From: JAEZBP01 sp963832725
GTDB lineage: Bacteria; Myxococcota_A; Polyangia; Polyangiales; Sandaracinaceae
Direction: 5' to 3'
Length of the DNA stretch: 64,000 bases
NCBI GenBank assembly: GCA_963832725.1
Contig: CAWHVG010000001.1
Coordinates: 620,001 to 684,000 of the forward strand
The first letter of the stretch is position 1, and every line of letters starts with the position of its first letter. The position numbers and the translations under genes were made by a program. Shown here piece after piece: positions 39,483 through 47,807 of this stretch. A model generated the notes under the pieces. The model was not told the DNA's origin, ran no database searches, and worked only from the letters and a program-made list of their open reading frames with translations.

Positions 39483-40117
39483 GTGCTGACGGCGATCGGA
39501 GACGTGATACCTGCTACGAGCGCGGGTGGATCACGACGCGGGACGGGAACTGCAGCCTGCGGCGGCGCGGGAGCAAGATCGTCTACGTGACGCCGTCGGG
39601 GTGGCGGAAGACCATCATCCACCCGGAGCACATGGTGAAGTGTCAGCTCGGGCCCGATCGGGAGCTCTGCGTGCCAGAAGGCGCGAAGCCCTCCGGCGAG
39701 CTCCACATGCACTATCTGCTGACCCGCGACGCCAAGAACGTGCGCGCCGTCCTCCACGCGCACCCGACCTACACGGTCGCGGCGATGTACCGCGGGTTCG
39801 CGCCCGAGCTGCTCGCGGCGCAGTTCCCGGAGGTCTTCCGCTACACGCGCGTGGGCCCCTCCGTGCCGCCGATCCCGGCCACGACGCGCGAGCTCGGCGA
39901 GGCCACCGCAGGCGCGCTCGGCCTCGCGGAGGGCCGCGTCGCGTTCGACGTAGTGGGCCAGGAGAACCACGGCGTGACCGCCGTCGCCTCGGATCCCTGG
40001 GGCGCGTTCGAACACATCGAGCGGCTCGAGCACATCGCGCAGATCGTGCTCGCGAGCGGCGTGTCGCCCGACGAGGTCGCGGCGCGGGCGCGGGCGAACG
40101 TGCTCGGCGCGCGCTGA
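39483..40117 (+). CDS. Class II aldolase/adducin family protein (frame break near the start)
   Basis: The core is clear: YERGWITTRDGN, KIVYVTPSGWRKTIIHPEHM, GELHMHYLLTR, VRAVLHAHPTYTVAAM and GQENHGVTAVASDPWGAFEH. The zinc site of this family is made by HAHP and the later NHG histidine. Before YERGW the reading seems to shift near 39515: the other frame gives VLTAIGDVIPA, which would be the normal N-terminal helix. The start is therefore approximate (GTG 39483 or upstream). Related enzymes cleave fuculose- or ribulose-phosphates; the substrate is not predictable here. Confidence 0.78.
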
Positions 40118-40258
40118 GCGCACGCGACGGCGCGCGGGGTGCCGGCGCGGGACGGGGGATTAGAGCAACCTGCATGCTCACGTGCCGGCGAGACCGTCGA
40201 GGCCGGTCGCGGTCCGACGGCGCGCGGCATCCCGCCGAAGCGGCGCACCGAGGCCTCG

Positions 40259-40921
40259 ATGCCGAGCGCTCCCGCCGCTGAAGCGCGCTCGTACTTCTTC
40301 GTGCGGCACGCGCAGGCGGCGCACCAGCGCCTGTTCCGCCGCGGCACCGGCGGCGCGCATCCGCTCACCTCGCGCGGGAGGCGTCAGGCCCGCCGCGCCG
40401 CGCCGATCCTCGCGAACGCCGGCGTGACCCGCGTCGTGTCCAGCACGCTGCTGCGCGCACGGCAGACGGCCGCGCTCTTCGAGCGCGGCGCCGGGCTGCG
40501 CTACGAGGACACGTGGCCCGAGCTCGACGAGATCTCGCCGCAGCTCTTTCGCGACGCCGCGGCCCCGCGCGTGCCCGAGTGGTGGGCTGGGATCACCGGC
40601 GCCTGGCGCCTGCACCGACACCTCGATGGCGGCCTGCCCGGCACGCGCGCGATGGACGACGTCCGCGCGCTCATCCTCGGCGTCCTCGCGCGGCTCGACG
40701 CGCTCCCGGACGCGCGCGTCGCGGTGGTCACGCACGGCTACTGGATGCTGCTCATGGCGCTGATCGTGCCCGGGAACCTCCGCCTGCGACCCATCGCCAA
40801 CTGCGACGTCACCCGCGTCGACGCAGACCGAGGCCACTACCGGCTGCACGGGTTCGCGCAGCCGATCCGCGGCCATCCGTCGCGACCGCCCCGGCGGGAA
40901 CCGCTCGAACAGCCCGGATGA
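40259..40921 (+). CDS. Histidine phosphatase (phosphoglycerate-mutase-like)
   Basis: 220 residues from ATG 40259. The phosphohistidine motif is FVRHAQAAH near residue 16 (RHA in place of RHG), followed by PLTSRGRRQA and STLLRARQTAALF. The second catalytic His is in AVVTHGYWMLL. A basic Pro/Arg tail (GHPSRPPRREP) ends the protein. The substrate is unknown; such enzymes act on sugar phosphates, nucleotides or phosphoproteins. It follows the class II aldolase by 141 bases. Confidence 0.82.
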   Translation: MPSAPAAEARSYFFVRHAQAAHQRLFRRGTGGAHPLTSRGRRQARRAAPILANAGVTRVVSSTLLRARQTAALFERGAGLRYEDTWPELDEISPQLFRDAAAPRVPEWWAGITGAWRLHRHLDGGLPGTRAMDDVRALILGVLARLDALPDARVAVVTHGYWMLLMALIVPGNLRLRPIANCDVTRVDADRGHYRLHGFAQPIRGHPSRPPRREPLEQPG

Positions 40922-40984
40922 GCGACCCGCTCCGCGGCCGCCGCGCGGCTCTGACGAGGTCCGAGACGTTCGGGCGACACGACC

Positions 40985-41236
40985 TCAGGGCCACGCGGGC
41001 AACGCGCTCGGCTGATCCGGGTCGGTCGGCGGGCCGACGGGAGCGGTCGCGGCCGGAGCCGCCGGCTGCGCGGCCTGCGCCGGAGGCTGGGCGACTCCTC
41101 GCCGGAGCGCGCTCACCACATCGCTGATAGACAGGTCGCACATGATCTGCGCGAGCACCGCGCCCTGCTCGTCGAGGTGACGTTGGAGGTCGCCGCCGGA
41201 CGGCCCATTCGTCCCCGAGCCGATCCAAGTGCGCAT
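40985..41236 (-). CDS. Small hypothetical protein
   Basis: 83 residues from ATG 41236 (in-frame ATG at 41302 is an alternative). The middle is helical (LDEQGAVLAQIMCDLSISDV), and the C-terminus is Ala/Pro/Gln low-complexity. No domain recognised. The start lacks a good ribosome-binding site, so coding is only moderately supported. It sits alone between the histidine phosphatase and acsA genes. Confidence 0.4.
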   Translation of the reverse strand: MRTWIGSGTNGPSGGDLQRHLDEQGAVLAQIMCDLSISDVVSALRRGVAQPPAQAAQPAAPAATAPVGPPTDPDQPSALPAWP

Positions 41237-41532
41237 CTCGTGGTTGTACGTACGCCGGATCAGCGGCGCGGCGACGCTCGTGTCGTAGTACGGAGGGATT
41301 CGGCGGTGTCGCGACACCCCCCGCTGCCGCATGCGCTCACATGTATCTACAGTCAGAGCGACCTGCGCTCGCCCCACATGAAGTGGACAGCGCGCAAACG
41401 CGCTCGTCGACGGGCTGAGCACGCCGTTCGGCACTGGCCGAGCTCTCGCCGCTTCACGGTCGCACGAGCGGCGTTTCGCCCCGGATTGTGCCGGCGACAC
41501 CGGTGCGCAGTCTCTTCGAGGGAGACCCGCGG

Positions 41533-43299
41533 ATGGAGCACGACGTCGTCATCCAGCCTGCTCGCGCGGCGGTCGCGCCCAACATGCCCGACTACGAGGC
41601 GGCCTGCGCCGCCTTCACCTGGGATGAGGCGCGCGCGCGGCTCGACGGGCTGCCGGGAGAGCGCGGGCTCAACATCGCGCACGAGGCGCTCGATCGGCAC
41701 GTCGCTCGCGGGCACGGCGACCGGATCGCGCTCCGCTGGCTCGGCAAGCACGGCGAGCGGGTGGAGCTCTCCTACCGCCGGCTCACGGAGGAATCCTGTC
41801 GCGTGGCGAACACGCTTTCGGGGATGGGGATCGGGCCCGGAGACCGCGTGTTCGCGCTCGCCCCGCGCGTGCCGGAGCTCTATGCGGTGGCGCTCGGCGT
41901 GCTGCGAATGAAGGCGGTGTTCTGCCCGCTCTTCTCGGCCTTCGGCCCCGAGCCCATCGCCGCGCGCCTGGCGCTCGGTGACGCGAAAGCGCTCTTCACG
42001 ACGGAGCGGCTACACCGAAAGAAGGTCGCCGCCATCCGTGAGCGCGTTCCCTCGCTCGAACAGGTGCTCCTCCTCGGCGACGAGCGCGGACCGACCGCAG
42101 CGCCCGGCTGCGTGGACTACCGCACGACGGTGGACCGGCAGTCGAAGGAGCACGTCATCCCGGATACGGATCCGGAGACGCCGGCGCTCTTGCACTTCAC
42201 GAGCGGCACGACCGGCACCCCCAAGGGCGCGCTCCACGTGCACGAGGCGGCGGTGATGCATCACCACACCGGCCGCGTGGCGCTCGATCTGCGCGAGGGC
42301 GACGTCTTCTGGTGCACCGCCGACCCGGGATGGGTGACGGGGACGTCGTACGGGATCCTCGCCCCGCTGATGCACGGCGTCACGCTCGTCGTCGACGAAG
42401 CCGACCTGGAGGTGGAGCGCTGGTACGACATCCTCCAGAACGAGCACGTCACGGTCTGGTACACGGCGCCGACCGCCATCCGCATGCTGATGAAAGCGGG
42501 CGCGGAGCGCGCGAAGCGCCGCGATCTATCGGCGCTGCGCTTCATGGCGAGCGTCGGCGAGCCGCTCAATCCCGAAGCGGTCGTGTGGGGACGCGAGGTC
42601 TTCGGCCGGCCCTTCCACGACAACTGGTGGCAGACCGAGACGGGCGGGATCATGGTCGCCAACTATCCCTCGATGGCCGTGAAGCCCGGCTCCATGGGCA
42701 AGCCGCTGCCGGGCGTGACGGCCGCCATCGTGCAGCGCGACGAGGACGGGCACGTACGGGAGGTCGACGAGCCCGACGTGGAGGGTGAGCTCGCACTGCG
42801 GCCCGGCTGGCCCTCGATGATGCGCGCCTACACGAACGCGCCCGAGCGCTATGCGAAGTGCTTCGAGGACGGCTGGTATCTGAGCGGCGACCTCGCCCAG
42901 AAGGACGCCGACGGCTACTTCTGGTTCGTCGGCCGCGCCGACGACGTGATCAAGAGCGCCGGGCACCTGATCGGTCCCTTCGAGGTGGAGAGCGCGCTCC
43001 TCGAGCATCCGGCGGTCGCAGAGGCGGGTGTGATCGGGAAGCCGGATCCGGTCGCCGGCGCGGTGGTGAAAGCGTTCGTGTCGTTGAAGGACGGCTTCAC
43101 CGACTCGCCCGCGCTCCGGCGCTCGCTGATGGCGCACGCTCGCTCGCGGCTCGGCTCCGCCGTCGCGCCGCGCGAGATCGAGGTCGTCGACACGCTGCCC
43201 AAGACGCGGAGCGGGAAGATCATGCGAAGGCTGCTGAAGGCCCGCGAGCTCGGCTTGCCGGAAGGCGACACCTCGACCTTGGAAGGGAGCGCGTCTTGA
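41533..43299 (+). CDS. acsA: Acetyl-CoA synthetase (AcsA-type acetate/propionate-CoA ligase)
   Basis: 588 residues from ATG 41533, with GAGGGAG upstream. ANL-superfamily motifs: LLHFTSGTTGTPKGALHVHE (P-loop), WWQTETGG, WYLSGDLAQKDADGYF, and PKTRSGKIMRR with the catalytic Lys that protein acetylases modify. TADPGWVTGTSYG is typical of the AcsA group, which makes acetyl-CoA from acetate, ATP and CoA. Its stop overlaps the TTG start of the E1alpha gene, so acetate activation and pyruvate oxidation are encoded together to supply acetyl-CoA. Confidence 0.9.
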   Translation: MEHDVVIQPARAAVAPNMPDYEAACAAFTWDEARARLDGLPGERGLNIAHEALDRHVARGHGDRIALRWLGKHGERVELSYRRLTEESCRVANTLSGMGIGPGDRVFALAPRVPELYAVALGVLRMKAVFCPLFSAFGPEPIAARLALGDAKALFTTERLHRKKVAAIRERVPSLEQVLLLGDERGPTAAPGCVDYRTTVDRQSKEHVIPDTDPETPALLHFTSGTTGTPKGALHVHEAAVMHHHTGRVALDLREGDVFWCTADPGWVTGTSYGILAPLMHGVTLVVDEADLEVERWYDILQNEHVTVWYTAPTAIRMLMKAGAERAKRRDLSALRFMASVGEPLNPEAVVWGREVFGRPFHDNWWQTETGGIMVANYPSMAVKPGSMGKPLPGVTAAIVQRDEDGHVREVDEPDVEGELALRPGWPSMMRAYTNAPERYAKCFEDGWYLSGDLAQKDADGYFWFVGRADDVIKSAGHLIGPFEVESALLEHPAVAEAGVIGKPDPVAGAVVKAFVSLKDGFTDSPALRRSLMAHARSRLGSAVAPREIEVVDTLPKTRSGKIMRRLLKARELGLPEGDTSTLEGSAS

Positions 43300-44270
43300 C
43301 CCACCTCGAGCGCGATCACGTGCTGCACCTGCTCCGCCGAATGCTCCGCGTGCGGCGGCTGGAGGAGAAGTCCGCCGAGCTCTACGCGCAGGGGAAGATC
43401 CGCGGCTTCTTGCACCTCTATGTGGGCGAGGAGGCGGTCGCGGTCGGGGCGATCGAGGCGCTCGAGGACGACGACGCCATCGTGGCCACCTACCGCGAGC
43501 ACGGCCACGGGCTGCTCCGCGGGGTGCCCATGGCCGCCATCCTCGGCGAGATGTACGGCAAGGCCACCGGCTGCTCGCACGGCCGCGGCGGGTCGATGCA
43601 CTTCTTCTGCACCGAGAAGTGCTTCTTCGGAGGCCACGCCATCGTCGGCGCGGGGCTCCCGGTCGCGGTCGGGATCGCGCTCGCCGACAAGATGCAGGGC
43701 CGGCGTCGGGTCACCGCCTGTTTCTTCGGCGACGGAGCCACCGACGAAGGCGCCTTCCACGAGTCGCTCAACCTGGCCGCGCTATGGCGACTTCCGGTCC
43801 TCTTTCTCTGCGAGAACAACCAGTACGCAATGGGCACCGCGATTGCGCGCCACCAATCCAACGTCGACATCTCTGCGAAACCGCCCACATACGGCATCCC
43901 CGCCGAAAAGATCGACGGCATGGATGTGCTCGCCGTCGAACGCGCCGTCCGCTACGAGGCGGAGACGGTGCGCGAGCTGCAGGCGCCACGCTTTCTGGAG
44001 ATGGTCACGTATCGTTTTCGCGCTCACTCCATGTTCGATCCCGAGCTCTACCGCAAGAAAGCCGAGGTGGAGGAGTGGAAGAAGCGCGACCCCATCGAGT
44101 CCCTGATCGCGCGCGGGCGAGCCGCCGGCGTGGTCGAGGACACGGATCTGGAGGCCATCGAGCGCGAGGTCGCCGACGAGCTGACGGCGGCGGTCCGCGA
44201 GGCCGAAGAGGCGCCCTTCGAGCCGGTCGAGACGCTGACGCGCGACGTCGTCACCCGGGAGGTCCCATGA
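43296..44270 (+). CDS. pdhA: Pyruvate (or acetoin/2-oxoacid) dehydrogenase E1 alpha subunit
   Basis: 324 residues from TTG 43296, overlapping the acsA stop. The thiamine diphosphate motif is FFGDGATDEGAFHESLNLAA plus CENNQYAMGT. Other family blocks: YREHGHGLLRGVPM, KATGCSHGRGGSMHF and TYRFRAHSMFDPELYRKKAE with the phosphorylation-loop region. Works with the beta subunit as a heterotetramer to decarboxylate a 2-oxoacid and acylate the E2 lipoyl group. The acetoin dehydrogenase family is close, so the substrate is not certain. Its stop overlaps the next ATG. Confidence 0.88.
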   Translation: MTHLERDHVLHLLRRMLRVRRLEEKSAELYAQGKIRGFLHLYVGEEAVAVGAIEALEDDDAIVATYREHGHGLLRGVPMAAILGEMYGKATGCSHGRGGSMHFFCTEKCFFGGHAIVGAGLPVAVGIALADKMQGRRRVTACFFGDGATDEGAFHESLNLAALWRLPVLFLCENNQYAMGTAIARHQSNVDISAKPPTYGIPAEKIDGMDVLAVERAVRYEAETVRELQAPRFLEMVTYRFRAHSMFDPELYRKKAEVEEWKKRDPIESLIARGRAAGVVEDTDLEAIEREVADELTAAVREAEEAPFEPVETLTRDVVTREVP

Positions 44271-45247
44271 GCCGCGGCAGCTACCGCGAGGCCGTGCGGG
44301 CGGCAATGCGCAAGGCGATGCTCGACGATCCGCGGGTCTTCTTGATGGGCGAGGACGTCGGACGCTACGGCGGCGCGTTCGCGGTCAGCAAAGGGCTGCT
44401 CGAAGAGCTCGGACCGACGCGTATCCGCGACACGCCGCTCTCGGAGACGGCCATCGTCGGCTCCGGAATCGGCGCAGCCCTCGGCGGGATGCGGCCGATC
44501 GTGGAGGTGATGACGGTCAACTTCAGCCTCCTGGCCATGGATCAGATCGTGAACAACGCCGCCACGCTACGGCACATGTCGGGCGGGCAGCTCTCGGTGC
44601 CCATCTTGATCCGGATGGCCACGGGCGCTGGCAAACAGGTGGCGGCGCAGCACTCGCACAGCTTCGAGAACTGGTTCGCCAGCGTACCCGGGTTGAAGGT
44701 GCTCGCCGCCGGCACGGTGCAGGACGCGTTCGACATGGTCCTGGCCGGCGTGGAGGACCCCGACCCCGTAATCCTCTTCGAGACCATGGTGCTCTACAAC
44801 ATGGAGGGAGAGCTCGAGGAGACGCTCGAGCACGACGGGGTGTGGCGGGCGGCCGTTCGGCGGCAGGGAAGCGACGTGTCGCTGATCACGTACGGGAGCT
44901 CGCTGCCAAAGACGCTGAAGGCGGCCGAGGCGCTGGCGGCAGACGGAATCTCGGCGGAGGTCTTGGATCTGCGCTGCCTGCGTCCGCTCGACCAGGAGGC
45001 GCTCGTTTCGACGGTCCGGCGCACCCACCGCGCGGTGATCGTCGACGAAGGCTGGCGGACGGGGAGCCTCGCTGGCGAGGTCTGCGCACGCATCGTGGAG
45101 GGCGCGTTCTACGAGCTGGACGCGCCCGTCGAGCGGGTGTGCACGGAGGAAGTGCCGATTCCCTACGCCAAGCACCTCGAAGACGCGGCGCTGCCTTCGG
45201 TCGAGGGCATCGCGGCGGCGGCGAGGCGAGCGCTCGGAAGGCGGTGA
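44267..45247 (+). CDS. pdhB: Pyruvate (or acetoin) dehydrogenase E1 beta subunit
   Basis: 326 residues from ATG 44267 (ATGA overlap). Family blocks: FLMGEDVGRYGGAFAVSKGL, TPLSETAIVGSGIGAALGGM, QIVNNAATLRHMSGGQLSVP, HSHSFENWFASVPGLKVLAA and the C-terminal VEVLDLRCLRPLD-like region. Forms the second half of the E1 active site. It is in an operon between E1 alpha and E2. No lipoamide dehydrogenase (E3) gene is in this window. Confidence 0.9.
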   Translation: MSRGSYREAVRAAMRKAMLDDPRVFLMGEDVGRYGGAFAVSKGLLEELGPTRIRDTPLSETAIVGSGIGAALGGMRPIVEVMTVNFSLLAMDQIVNNAATLRHMSGGQLSVPILIRMATGAGKQVAAQHSHSFENWFASVPGLKVLAAGTVQDAFDMVLAGVEDPDPVILFETMVLYNMEGELEETLEHDGVWRAAVRRQGSDVSLITYGSSLPKTLKAAEALAADGISAEVLDLRCLRPLDQEALVSTVRRTHRAVIVDEGWRTGSLAGEVCARIVEGAFYELDAPVERVCTEEVPIPYAKHLEDAALPSVEGIAAAARRALGRR

Positions 45248-45253
45248 GCCGCG

Positions 45254-46849
45254 ATGGCTGAGCTGACCATGCCCTCGCTGGGCGCGGGGATGGAGTCCGG
45301 GACCCTGGTCGAATGGAAGATCGCACCCGGAGACGCGGTGAAGCGCGGCGACGTCGTGGCCGACGTCGAGACGGAGAAGGGCGTCATCGAGATCGAGGTC
45401 TTCGAGGACGGAGTGGTGGAGGCCCTGCTCGCGCTGCCAGGGACCAAGCTGCCGGTGGGCGCCCCGATCGCCCGCGTCGTCGCAGCGGGCGCTGCTGCGC
45501 GCGCTCCGCAGGCACCCGCGAAGGCCGTTCCGCCTCGCGAGGCGACGGCCGGGGAGCCAATCCGCGCCGCGCCCGCGCCGAACGAGCCCACGGCGCCGAC
45601 CGATGGACGAGCGCGAAGCGAGGGCGCGCCGAGACGCGCAGAGCAGGTACCGGCGCGCGTCGATCGGGGACCGTCCGGGCCCGTCACGACCGAGGCGGAG
45701 GCTGGAGCAGGGACGACCGCTCCGACCCACACCGCGCCGTCACCTGCCGCGACGCCACCGGATCGTATCGCGACCGAGGCAGGCCACCGAACGGGCCCGA
45801 CGCTCGAGAGCGCCACTGCGGCCGAAGCTGCGGCCGAAGCGAAGCCGGCGCCCCCCATCGGACCGCGCGGAACACCGGCCGCGCGCCGGCTCGCGCTGGA
45901 GTCGGGTCTGGAGCTGGACCGCGTGCGCGGCACCGGACCTCACGGCGCGATCACCCGAGGCGATGTGGTGTCCGCGCTGGAGCGGCGCGACGCTTCGCAC
46001 GAGCTCCCTCCCCCGCATCCGCGTGAGCGCATGGCTGCCGCGCCCACTCGACCGCGCGTCTCTCCGCTCGCGCGGCGCAGAGCGAGCGCGCTGGGCGTCG
46101 ATCCGGCGCGGCTCACGCCCGGCGCCGACGGAGTGGTGCACGCGCGAGATGTGACGCGGGCGGCCGGTGCCCAGAAGGACACGCGGGCACTCGGCATACG
46201 CCGCGCCATCGCCGCCGCGATGAGCCGGAGCAAGCGCGAGATCCCCCACTACTACCTCGCGCACCCGATCGATCTCGGCCCGGCGCTCGCGTGGCTCGCG
46301 GAGCACAACGCCGCGCGCCCCGTCGACGAGCGCGTCCTCTACGGCGCGCTGCTCGCCAAGGCGGTGGCGCTGGCCACGCGCGTCGTCCCCGAGCTGAACG
46401 CGCGCTGGGAGAGCGAAGGCGCGGCGCCGCTCTCCGGCGTGCACCTCGGCGTCGCCATCTCGCTCCGCGGCGGCGGGCTCGTCGCGCCGGCGATCCGCGA
46501 CGCAGACCGACTCTCCGTGGACGCGCTGATGGCCGCGCTCGGAGACCTCGTCCAACGCACGCGGCGGGGCGCGATCCGTGGCTCCGAGCTCGACAGCGGC
46601 ACGATCACCATCACCAACCTCGGCGAGCGCGGCGTCGACGTCGTCTACCCGATCATCAACCCGCCGCAGGTGGCCATGGTCGGGTTCGGCAAGGTGATCG
46701 AGCGCCCGTGGGTGGTCGACCGCGAGGTGCGGCCGCGGCCCGTGATCACCGCGACGCTCGCGGCAGATCACCGCGTCAGCGACGGTCACCGCGGCGGGCT
46801 CTTCCTCGCCGAGGTGGCCCGCCTGCTCGCACAACCGGAGGAGCTGTGA
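45254..46849 (+). CDS. Dihydrolipoamide acyltransferase (E2)
   Basis: 531 residues. One N-terminal lipoyl domain with the lipoylated Lys in DVETEKGVIEIEVFEDG. A long Ala/Pro/Thr/Glu-rich linker, then a peripheral-subunit-binding domain (TPAARRLALESGLELDRVRG), and a second, less regular one (SPLARRRASALGVDPARLTP), then the catalytic domain with DHRVSDGHRGGLFLAEVARL (His and Asp active site). Two binding-domain-like segments are more than usual and may reflect a duplicated E1/E3-binding module. It transfers the acyl group to CoA. It ends inside the ACP start codon (GTGA). Confidence 0.88.
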   Translation: MAELTMPSLGAGMESGTLVEWKIAPGDAVKRGDVVADVETEKGVIEIEVFEDGVVEALLALPGTKLPVGAPIARVVAAGAAARAPQAPAKAVPPREATAGEPIRAAPAPNEPTAPTDGRARSEGAPRRAEQVPARVDRGPSGPVTTEAEAGAGTTAPTHTAPSPAATPPDRIATEAGHRTGPTLESATAAEAAAEAKPAPPIGPRGTPAARRLALESGLELDRVRGTGPHGAITRGDVVSALERRDASHELPPPHPRERMAAAPTRPRVSPLARRRASALGVDPARLTPGADGVVHARDVTRAAGAQKDTRALGIRRAIAAAMSRSKREIPHYYLAHPIDLGPALAWLAEHNAARPVDERVLYGALLAKAVALATRVVPELNARWESEGAAPLSGVHLGVAISLRGGGLVAPAIRDADRLSVDALMAALGDLVQRTRRGAIRGSELDSGTITITNLGERGVDVVYPIINPPQVAMVGFGKVIERPWVVDREVRPRPVITATLAADHRVSDGHRGGLFLAEVARLLAQPEEL

Positions 46850-47094
46850 ACGACGACGAGATCCACGAGGTGCTGCTCTCGACCCTCGGCGACATCGCGC
46901 CGGAGACCGACCCGAGCACGCTCCCGTCCGGGGCCAGCCTGCGGGACGAGCTCGACCTCGACTCCATGGACTTCCTGCGCTTCGTGACGGCGCTCCACGA
47001 ACGGCTGGGCGTCGACGTCCCGGAGGCCGACTACCCGGCGCTCGACTCAATCGACGGCGCCCTCGCCTACCTGCGCGAGAAGCGCGCCGCCTGA
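46846..47094 (+). CDS. Acyl carrier protein
   Basis: 82 residues from GTG 46846, which overlaps the E2 stop. It is helical and acidic with the phosphopantetheine site LDSMDF (Ser near residue 39), preceded by LRDELDLDS. This is a stand-alone ACP, not the fatty-acid operon copy, since no fab genes are near. Being last in an operon of acetyl-CoA synthetase and pyruvate dehydrogenase genes, it may carry acyl groups from that complex, which is unusual. This role is inference. Confidence 0.85.
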   Translation: MNDDEIHEVLLSTLGDIAPETDPSTLPSGASLRDELDLDSMDFLRFVTALHERLGVDVPEADYPALDSIDGALAYLREKRAA

Positions 47095-47156
47095 CCCCCG
47101 CGGCGTGACTGCTCTCTCGCTGGCGCGCCGCATGCGGCACGTCGGACGTTCGCGCC

Positions 47157-47582
47157 TCAGGTGCGTTTCGCGCAGCGCTCCTCGACCCACGCGCGCGCTT
47201 CGTCGAGGTTCGCGAAGTTGACGCAGGGCCACTTGTTGCCGGTGAGCCAATCGAACGCGGTGACCACGCCGCGGGCGAGCGCGCTGGTCATCACGCGCGC
47301 CTCGCAGAGCGTCGCCGCCGTGAGCACGTCGCGGTACTCGTCGAACACCAGCGACGCTCCCTTTCGCAACGATGCGGGCGCCGTCACCGGGTTGAAATCC
47401 CTCATGTCCACGAGCCAGGCGATTGAATCGCCACGCTGGGCCAGCTCGGCGTAGTGCTTGAACAGCGCGAGATACCCGTCGGGCGTGGGCTCTTTCGGAT
47501 AGCGGACCGCCACGATCGGCCACTCTCGAGTGTCCACCTCGAAGCCTTCGGCGCGCCAGATCGGAGCGGACGGTTCCCGCAT
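47157..47582 (-). CDS. Conserved hypothetical protein (possible STAS/SpoIIAA-like fold)
   Basis: 141 residues. Pattern: EGFEVDTREWPIVAVRYPKE, a helix with YLALFKHYAELAQRG, DMRDFNPVTAPASLR, then a hydrophobic strand and helix, and NLDEARAWVEERCAKR. The repeated strand-helix order with an aspartate after the second strand is like SpoIIAA-type/STAS proteins, but no clear family motif exists. It lies opposite to the ACP and FadD genes. Function unknown. Confidence 0.7.
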   Translation of the reverse strand: MREPSAPIWRAEGFEVDTREWPIVAVRYPKEPTPDGYLALFKHYAELAQRGDSIAWLVDMRDFNPVTAPASLRKGASLVFDEYRDVLTAATLCEARVMTSALARGVVTAFDWLTGNKWPCVNFANLDEARAWVEERCAKRT

Positions 47583-47807
47583 GGAGGGAGTATGCCATGT
47601 GAGCGCGCGGACGGCCCTCGGCTCGAGGCGCGCGACCGCTGGCGCGGCGCGGGTGCCGAGGCCCAGGAGCGTGGCCCACCTCGAGTGAGTGTTCTCTCGG
47701 GCCTCCCAAGCGCGCGATCTGGCCCGTTCGCCTCACCGACATTTCCTTCCGCCCCGGCCGCGCCGCCGGCTCGGCTCTTGCTGCTCTTCCCAAACGAGGA
47801 GTGCGTC

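Noticed and set aside
47157..47582. Part of the pyruvate dehydrogenase operon
   Set aside because: It is on the opposite strand, with its own start, and no related motif.
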